Source of the DNA: Martinezella rhizogenes
Lineage (GTDB): Bacteria; Pseudomonadota; Alphaproteobacteria; Rhizobiales; Rhizobiaceae
Direction: 5' to 3'
Length of the DNA: 55,587 nt
Assembly (NCBI RefSeq): GCF_027460065.1
Contig: NZ_JAPYZZ010000025.1
Coordinates: forward strand, 1 to 55,587
Shown here: in pieces, positions 51,258 through 55,587 of the stretch
Position numbering within the stretch: the first letter of the stretch is position 1
Layout: each line of letters opens with the position of its first letter
Notes under the pieces: generated by a model
The model's database searches: none
What the model was told of the DNA's origin: nothing
What the model saw: the letters and a program-made list of their open reading frames with translations, nothing else
Translations under genes and position numbers: made by a program

Positions 51258-52190
51258 ATGGCTATTCTTCTTCTGGCTGATCACGACAACACCAGCATTT
51301 CCGAACAGACCGCGAAGACGCTGACGGCGGCAAGCCAGATTGCCGGCGATGTCACCGTGCTCGTCGCCGGCAAGGATGCGAAGGCCGCCGCCGATGCCGC
51401 CGCCAAGCTGTCGGGCGTCTCCAAGGTGCTACTCGCCGAAAGCGACGAGCTTGCCAACAATCTGGCGGAACCGCTGGCAGAACTCATTTATTCCATCGCA
51501 GGCGACTACGACACGATAATCTCCGCCGCCACGTCGGTGGGTAAGAGCGTGCTGCCGCGGGTCGCCGCCCTGCTGGATGTCGCGCAGATCTCGGAAATTA
51601 TCGAGGTCGTTTCGACCGACACCTTCAAGCGCCCAATCTATGCGGGTAACGCCATCCAGACCGTGCAGGCGACCGACGCAAAGAAGGTCATCACCGTGCG
51701 CACCTCATCTTTTTCCCCGGCCTCCCAAGGCCCCTTTGCTGCCGTTGAGGAAATCTCGACGGCAGCTCTTTCTTCCGGACCGTCGCGTTACGTTTCCGAC
51801 GCCCTCTCTACGTCGAATGGTCCAGAACTAACCTCCGCCAAGATCGTGATTTCGGGCGGTCGCGCGCTGGGATCCGCCGAAAAGTTCAAGGACATCATCC
51901 TTCCGGTGGCCGACAAGCTCGGCGCCGCCGTCGGCGCCTCGCGTGCCGCCGTTGATGCCGGCTACGCCCCCAACGACTGGCAGGTCGGCCAGACCGGTAA
52001 GGTCGTCGCTCCCGATCTCTACATTGCCTGCGGCATCTCAGGCGCGATCCAGCATCTGGCAGGCATGAAGGACTCGAAGGTCATCGTCGCCATCAACACG
52101 GACGAGGATGCGCCGATCTTCCACGTAGCAGACTATGGTCTCGTTGGCGATCTCTTCGAAATTCTGCCTGAGCTACAAAAAACGCTTTAG
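51258..52190 (+). CDS. etfA: electron transfer flavoprotein subunit alpha
   Basis: 310-residue ETF alpha subunit, binding the FAD of the heterodimer. N-terminal domain ends near 185. The FAD domain reads [45 protein letters not shown] (in parts), [23 protein letters not shown] (in parts) and [22 protein letters not shown] (in part). AAAGGA lies before the ATG, 21 bases behind etfB. The ETF pair passes electrons from soluble dehydrogenases to ETF-QO, encoded at the right edge of this window. Confidence 0.95.
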   Translation: MAILLLADHDNTSISEQTAKTLTAASQIAGDVTVLVAGKDAKAAADAAAKLSGVSKVLLAESDELANNLAEPLAELIYSIAGDYDTIISAATSVGKSVLPRVAALLDVAQISEIIEVVSTDTFKRPIYAGNAIQTVQATDAKKVITVRTSSFSPASQGPFAAVEEISTAALSSGPSRYVSDALSTSNGPELTSAKIVISGGRALGSAEKFKDIILPVADKLGAAVGASRAAVDAGYAPNDWQVGQTGKVVAPDLYIACGISGAIQHLAGMKDSKVIVAINTDEDAPIFHVADYGLVGDLFEILPELQKTL

Positions 52191-52258
52191 GGCAGTCGTA
52201 ACGTCGCGAGAGCCGAACGGTCGGCTCCCATTCCCATTCCTGCTCGATGGAGTAACAC

Positions 52259-53149
52259 GTGACCAATGACAATCTCGTTTTAACGGTATCTTGTAAGTCC
52301 ACCAGAGGGATCGTGGCGGCGATCTCCGGATACCTTGCGGAGAAGGGTTGCAGCATCATCGACAGTTCGCAGTTCGATGACCTCGAGACTGGCAGATTCT
52401 TTATGCGGGTCGGCTTCCGGTCGGAATCAGGCGCTTCTGAAGATGAAATACGTGAAGGGTTCACCGACGTCGCGAAGAGTTTCTCGATGGACTACGATTT
52501 CCATAACGGTGAGAAGCGGACGAAGGTCCTCCTGATGGTATCGCGTTTCGGCCACTGCCTTAATGACCTCCTCTATCGCTGGCGGATTGGCGCGCTTCCA
52601 ATCGACATCGTCGGTGTTATCTCGAACCATTTCGAATATCAGAAGGTCGTGGTAAACCACGACATTCCTTTCCATCACATCAAGGTAACGAAAGAGAACA
52701 AGCCCCAGGCTGAAGCGCGAATGCTTGATCTCGTGGAGCAGACCGGTACGGAGCTGGTTGTCCTGGCGCGATACATGCAGGTGCTGTCGGACCAGCTCTG
52801 CGCAAAGATGTCCGGACGGATCATCAACATCCACCATTCATTCCTTCCAAGCTTCAAGGGTGCGAATCCTTACAAGCAGGCGTATGAGCGTGGCGTAAAG
52901 CTAATCGGCGCCACGGCGCACTACGTGACGGCGGATCTCGATGAGGGGCCGATCATCGAGCAGGACACAGTACGCATCACACACGCCCAGTCGGCAGAAG
53001 ATTATGTTTCGCTCGGCCGAGACGTCGAAAGCCAGGTCCTGGCGCGCGCAATCCATGCACATATCCACCATCGTACCTTCATCAACGGCAACCGCACCGT
53101 CGTGTTTCCCGCAAGTCCCGGCAGCTACGCCTCCGAGCGGATGGGCTGA
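52259..53149 (+). CDS. purU: formyltetrahydrofolate deformylase
   Basis: 296-residue enzyme hydrolysing 10-formyl-THF to THF and formate. An N-terminal ACT domain at about 5-85 (LVLTVSCKSTRGIVAAISGYLAE) is followed by a formyltransferase-type domain. The active site lies in INIHHSFLPSFKGANPYKQA with the catalytic His, then VTADLDEGPIIEQD with the Asp. The start is GTG at 52259 with GGAG upstream. It is followed by folD three bases after its stop. PurU plus FolD are typical of clusters that dispose of methyl-derived one-carbon units (for example sarcosine oxidase operons). Confidence 0.93.
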   Translation: MTNDNLVLTVSCKSTRGIVAAISGYLAEKGCSIIDSSQFDDLETGRFFMRVGFRSESGASEDEIREGFTDVAKSFSMDYDFHNGEKRTKVLLMVSRFGHCLNDLLYRWRIGALPIDIVGVISNHFEYQKVVVNHDIPFHHIKVTKENKPQAEARMLDLVEQTGTELVVLARYMQVLSDQLCAKMSGRIINIHHSFLPSFKGANPYKQAYERGVKLIGATAHYVTADLDEGPIIEQDTVRITHAQSAEDYVSLGRDVESQVLARAIHAHIHHRTFINGNRTVVFPASPGSYASERMG

Positions 53150-53152
53150 CCT

Positions 53153-54064
53153 ATGCCGGTACAGCTCATCGACGGAAAAAAAGCTGCGGCCTCGGTCATC
53201 CAGGCGGTGGCGGACGCCACGGAAATCCTAAAGACCGAGACAGGTGTAAAGACTGGCCTCGCTGTCGTCATCGTCGGTAGCGACCCGGCGAGCCACACGT
53301 ACGTCGGCGCGAAAAGTCGGATGGCCAAGGAATGCGGTTTCACCTCGATCCAGCACACTTTGCCGGAAGAGACGTCTCAGCAGGACTTGACCGAACTTGT
53401 GGCTAGATTGAACGCAGACGAGAGCATCCACGGCATCCTGGTGCAGCTTCCATTGCCTCGGCATCTGGACAGCGAGGCGGTCGTCCAGTCCATTCGGCCC
53501 GAGAAGGATGTGGACGGACTGAACTTCGTGAACGCGGGGAAGGTTGCGACGGGCGATCTGAGGACTGGACTGGTTTCCTGCACACCAGCGGGCGCCATGG
53601 TATTGGTCGGTGGCATCCACGGGAGCGATCTTTCGGGCCTCAAAGCTGTAGTCATCGGGCGCTCAAATTTATTCGGCAAGCCGATGGTGCAATTGCTGCT
53701 GAACGCGAACGCTACGGTGACTGTTGCGCATTCGCGTACGAAGGATTTGGAGGATGTCTGTCGCGATGCAGATATCCTCGTTGCTGCGGTTGGCAGACCG
53801 GAGATGGTTAAGGCCGACTGGGTAAAGCCGGGTGCGACCGTGATCGATGTCGGGATCAATCGGATCGCTGCGCCCGAGCGGGGCGAGGGAAAGAGCCGTT
53901 TGGTTGGTGATGTCGATTTCCAGACGGTGAAGGATGTCGCTCAGGCAATCACGCCCGTTCCCGGGGGCGTAGGGCCAATGACGATCGCGATGCTGATGGC
54001 AAACACGGCTATAGCGGCGTGGCGTGCCACCGGGCGCGAAGCGCCCCACTTTGATAGATCATGA
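53153..54064 (+). CDS. folD: bifunctional methylene-THF dehydrogenase / methenyl-THF cyclohydrolase
   Basis: 303-residue FolD, converting 5,10-methylene-THF to 10-formyl-THF with NADP. Substrate-site residues in [16 protein letters not shown] (Tyr and Lys of YxxxK) are present. [12 protein letters not shown] is followed by the PEKDVDG loop. The cofactor motif is [15 protein letters not shown], and [16 protein letters not shown] is the hallmark end. It is packed tightly behind purU and 14 bases before the ETF-QO start. As a catabolic second copy it would feed PurU; whether the genome has another folD cannot be seen here. Confidence 0.94.
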   Translation: MPVQLIDGKKAAASVIQAVADATEILKTETGVKTGLAVVIVGSDPASHTYVGAKSRMAKECGFTSIQHTLPEETSQQDLTELVARLNADESIHGILVQLPLPRHLDSEAVVQSIRPEKDVDGLNFVNAGKVATGDLRTGLVSCTPAGAMVLVGGIHGSDLSGLKAVVIGRSNLFGKPMVQLLLNANATVTVAHSRTKDLEDVCRDADILVAAVGRPEMVKADWVKPGATVIDVGINRIAAPERGEGKSRLVGDVDFQTVKDVAQAITPVPGGVGPMTIAMLMANTAIAAWRATGREAPHFDRS

Positions 54065-54077
54065 GACTGAGTTGCTG

Positions 54078-55587
54078 ATGATGAACGTTTTACCCGAACG
54101 CGAAGCGATGGAATTCGACATTGTGATCGTTGGCGCGGGTCCTGCGGGTCTCAGCGCGGCCATCCGGCTGAAGCAGGTCGAGCCGGATCTTTCGGTCGTC
54201 GTTCTGGAAAAAGGCGCCGAAGTCGGCGCGCATATCCTCTCGGGCGCCGTGGTCGATCCCATCGGCATCGACCGGTTGCTGCCCGGCTGGCGGGAAGAGG
54301 AGGGGCATCCCTTCAAGACCGAAGTCAAGGACGACCAGTTCATGTTCCTGGGCCCGGCCGGCTCCATCCGCCTGCCGAATTTCATGATGCCGTCCTTGAT
54401 GAACAATCACGGCAATTACATCGTCTCGCTTGGCCTCGTCTGTCGCTGGCTGGCGGAAAGGGCGGAAGCGCTCGGCGTCGAGATCTATCCGGGCTTTGCC
54501 GCCACCGAAGTGCTTTACAATGACGAAGGCGCCGTCATCGGCGTCGCCACCGGCGATATGGGCATCGAGAAGAATGGCGAGCCCGGCCCCGCCTTCACCC
54601 GCGGCATGGAGCTGCACGGCAAATATGTGCTTGTTGGAGAAGGCGTGCGCGGTTCGCTCGCCAAGCAGCTGATCGCCAAATTCGATCTGTCCAGGGATCG
54701 CGAGCCCCAAAAGTTCGGCATCGGCATCAAGGAACTCTGGCAGGTCAAGCCGGAACATCACAGACAGGGCCTCGTGCAGCACTCCTTCGGCTGGCCGCTC
54801 GGCTTCAAGACCGGTGGCGGCTCGTTCCTGTATCATCTGGAGGATAACCTCGTCGCCGTCGGCTTCGTGGTGCACCTCAACTACAAGAACCCCTATCTTT
54901 ATCCCTTCGAGGAATTCCAGCGCTTCAAGACGCATCCGGCGATCCGCGACACCTTCGAGGGCGGCAAGCGCATCTCCTATGGCGCGCGCGCGATTACCGA
55001 AGGCGGTTACCAGTCGGTGCCGAAGCTCACCTTCCCCGGCGGCGCGCTGATCGGCTGTTCCGCCGGTTTCGTCAACGTGCCGCGCATCAAGGGCAGCCAT
55101 AATGCGGTGCTTTCGGGCATGCTGGCGGCGGAAAAGATCGCTGCGGCCCTCTCTGCCGGCCGCGCCCATGACGAGGTGGTCGAGATCGAAGCCGAATGGC
55201 GCGACGGCGATATCGGCAAGGACCTGAAGCGGGTCAGGAACGTCAAGCCGCTCTGGTCGAAATTCGGCACGGCTCTCGGCGTTGGCCTCGGCGGTCTGGA
55301 CATGTGGACGAACCAGTTGTTCGGCTTTTCCTTCTTCGGCACGCTGAAGCACGGCAAGACGGATGCGCAGAGCCTCGAGCCGGCTTCGAAGCACAAGCCG
55401 ATCGCCTATCCGAAACCGGATGGCGTTCTGACCTTCGACCGCCTGTCTTCGGTGTTCCTCTCCTCCACCAATCATGAGGAGGACCAGCCGGTGCATCTTC
55501 AGGTGAAGGACATGGAGCTGCAGAAGCGCTCCGAACACGACGTCTATGCCGGTCCCTCGACGCGGTATTGTCCGGCCGGCGTCTATG
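54078..55587 (+). CDS. electron transfer flavoprotein-ubiquinone oxidoreductase (partial, cut by window end)
   Basis: About 503 residues of ETF-QO run off the right edge; the full protein is about 550 residues. The N-terminus FDIVIVGAGPAGLSAAIRL is the FAD GxGxxG fold. EKGAEVGAHILSGAVVDP, GVRGSLAKQLI, FGIGIKELW and CSAGFVNVPRIKGSHNAVLSG are typical. The region ends at RYCPAGVY, where the first ligand Cys of the 4Fe-4S cluster (CPAGVYE) sits; the other Cys residues lie outside. ATG at 54078 or 54081 are both possible. The membrane-associated enzyme moves ETF electrons to ubiquinone and caps the operon that begins at 50475. Confidence 0.93.
   Translation, partial: MMNVLPEREAMEFDIVIVGAGPAGLSAAIRLKQVEPDLSVVVLEKGAEVGAHILSGAVVDPIGIDRLLPGWREEEGHPFKTEVKDDQFMFLGPAGSIRLPNFMMPSLMNNHGNYIVSLGLVCRWLAERAEALGVEIYPGFAATEVLYNDEGAVIGVATGDMGIEKNGEPGPAFTRGMELHGKYVLVGEGVRGSLAKQLIAKFDLSRDREPQKFGIGIKELWQVKPEHHRQGLVQHSFGWPLGFKTGGGSFLYHLEDNLVAVGFVVHLNYKNPYLYPFEEFQRFKTHPAIRDTFEGGKRISYGARAITEGGYQSVPKLTFPGGALIGCSAGFVNVPRIKGSHNAVLSGMLAAEKIAAALSAGRAHDEVVEIEAEWRDGDIGKDLKRVRNVKPLWSKFGTALGVGLGGLDMWTNQLFGFSFFGTLKHGKTDAQSLEPASKHKPIAYPKPDGVLTFDRLSSVFLSSTNHEEDQPVHLQVKDMELQKRSEHDVYAGPSTRYCPAGVY

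Noticed and set aside
54090..55538. 482-codon minus-strand open frame at the window end
   Set aside because: It is antisense to ETF-QO, which has clear FAD and Fe-S motifs on the plus strand.

Overview
The window looks like a chromosome or large-replicon segment of a Rhizobiales bacterium, most probably Rhizobiaceae. The gene types point that way: an ExoD protein, a TerC protein, many ABC importers with solute-binding proteins, FixJ-type signalling, a bifunctional Gfo/Idh/MocA-aldo/keto reductase, and ETF with ETF-ubiquinone oxidoreductase. Most of the sequence is catabolic accessory DNA: importer plus enzymes plus a local regulator, repeated several times. No rRNA, tRNA, phage or CRISPR signal was seen.

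Layout. (1) 0-2.3 kb: a GC-rich inverted-repeat leader, a TerC-family membrane protein, and a translationally coupled pair made of a small secreted or anchored protein and ExoD. (2) 2.7-13.4 kb: a sugar operon on the minus strand (binding protein, two permeases, ATPase, GH42 beta-galactosidase, Gfo/Idh-AKR fusion, broken Gfo/Idh gene), divergent from a ROK repressor, with strong palindromes between them. (3) 13.4-16 kb: insertion-sequence debris and one IS3-family element with clear ends and an internal deletion. (4) 16.2-19.5 kb: an HxlR regulator followed by four overlapping enzyme genes. (5) 20-22.9 kb: a two-component system followed by a secreted GlcG/HbpS-family protein. (6) 23.2-28.2 kb: a minus-strand operon of MFS transporter, GH78 alpha-L-rhamnosidase and LacI regulator, with two tandem dyad operators upstream. 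(7) 28.7-55.6 kb: a long nitrogenous-compound region. It holds an NCS1 permease, an XRE-cupin regulator, a polar amino-acid ABC system, RidA, an FMN 2-hydroxyacid oxidase, an M20 amidohydrolase, a polyamine-type ABC system, an aldehyde dehydrogenase, a DapA-family lyase, a second amino-acid ABC system, a GlcD-type flavoprotein, a GntR/FCD regulator, EtfB, EtfA, PurU, FolD and a partial ETF-QO.

How it fits together. Region 7 reads as import of amino-acid-like or betaine-like substrates, oxidation or deamination (FMN oxidase, DapA lyase, aldehyde dehydrogenase, with RidA clearing imines), and electron delivery through ETF and ETF-QO to quinone. FolD and PurU would carry one-carbon units from methylene-THF to formate. 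A nearly identical 34-bp motif lies upstream of the NCS1 permease and in the aldehyde dehydrogenase/DapA intergenic region, with a weaker version upstream of the first amino-acid ABC operon. This suggests that these operons, 15 kb apart, share one regulator. No demethylase that would justify the ETF/folate module is visible; it may lie beyond the right edge.
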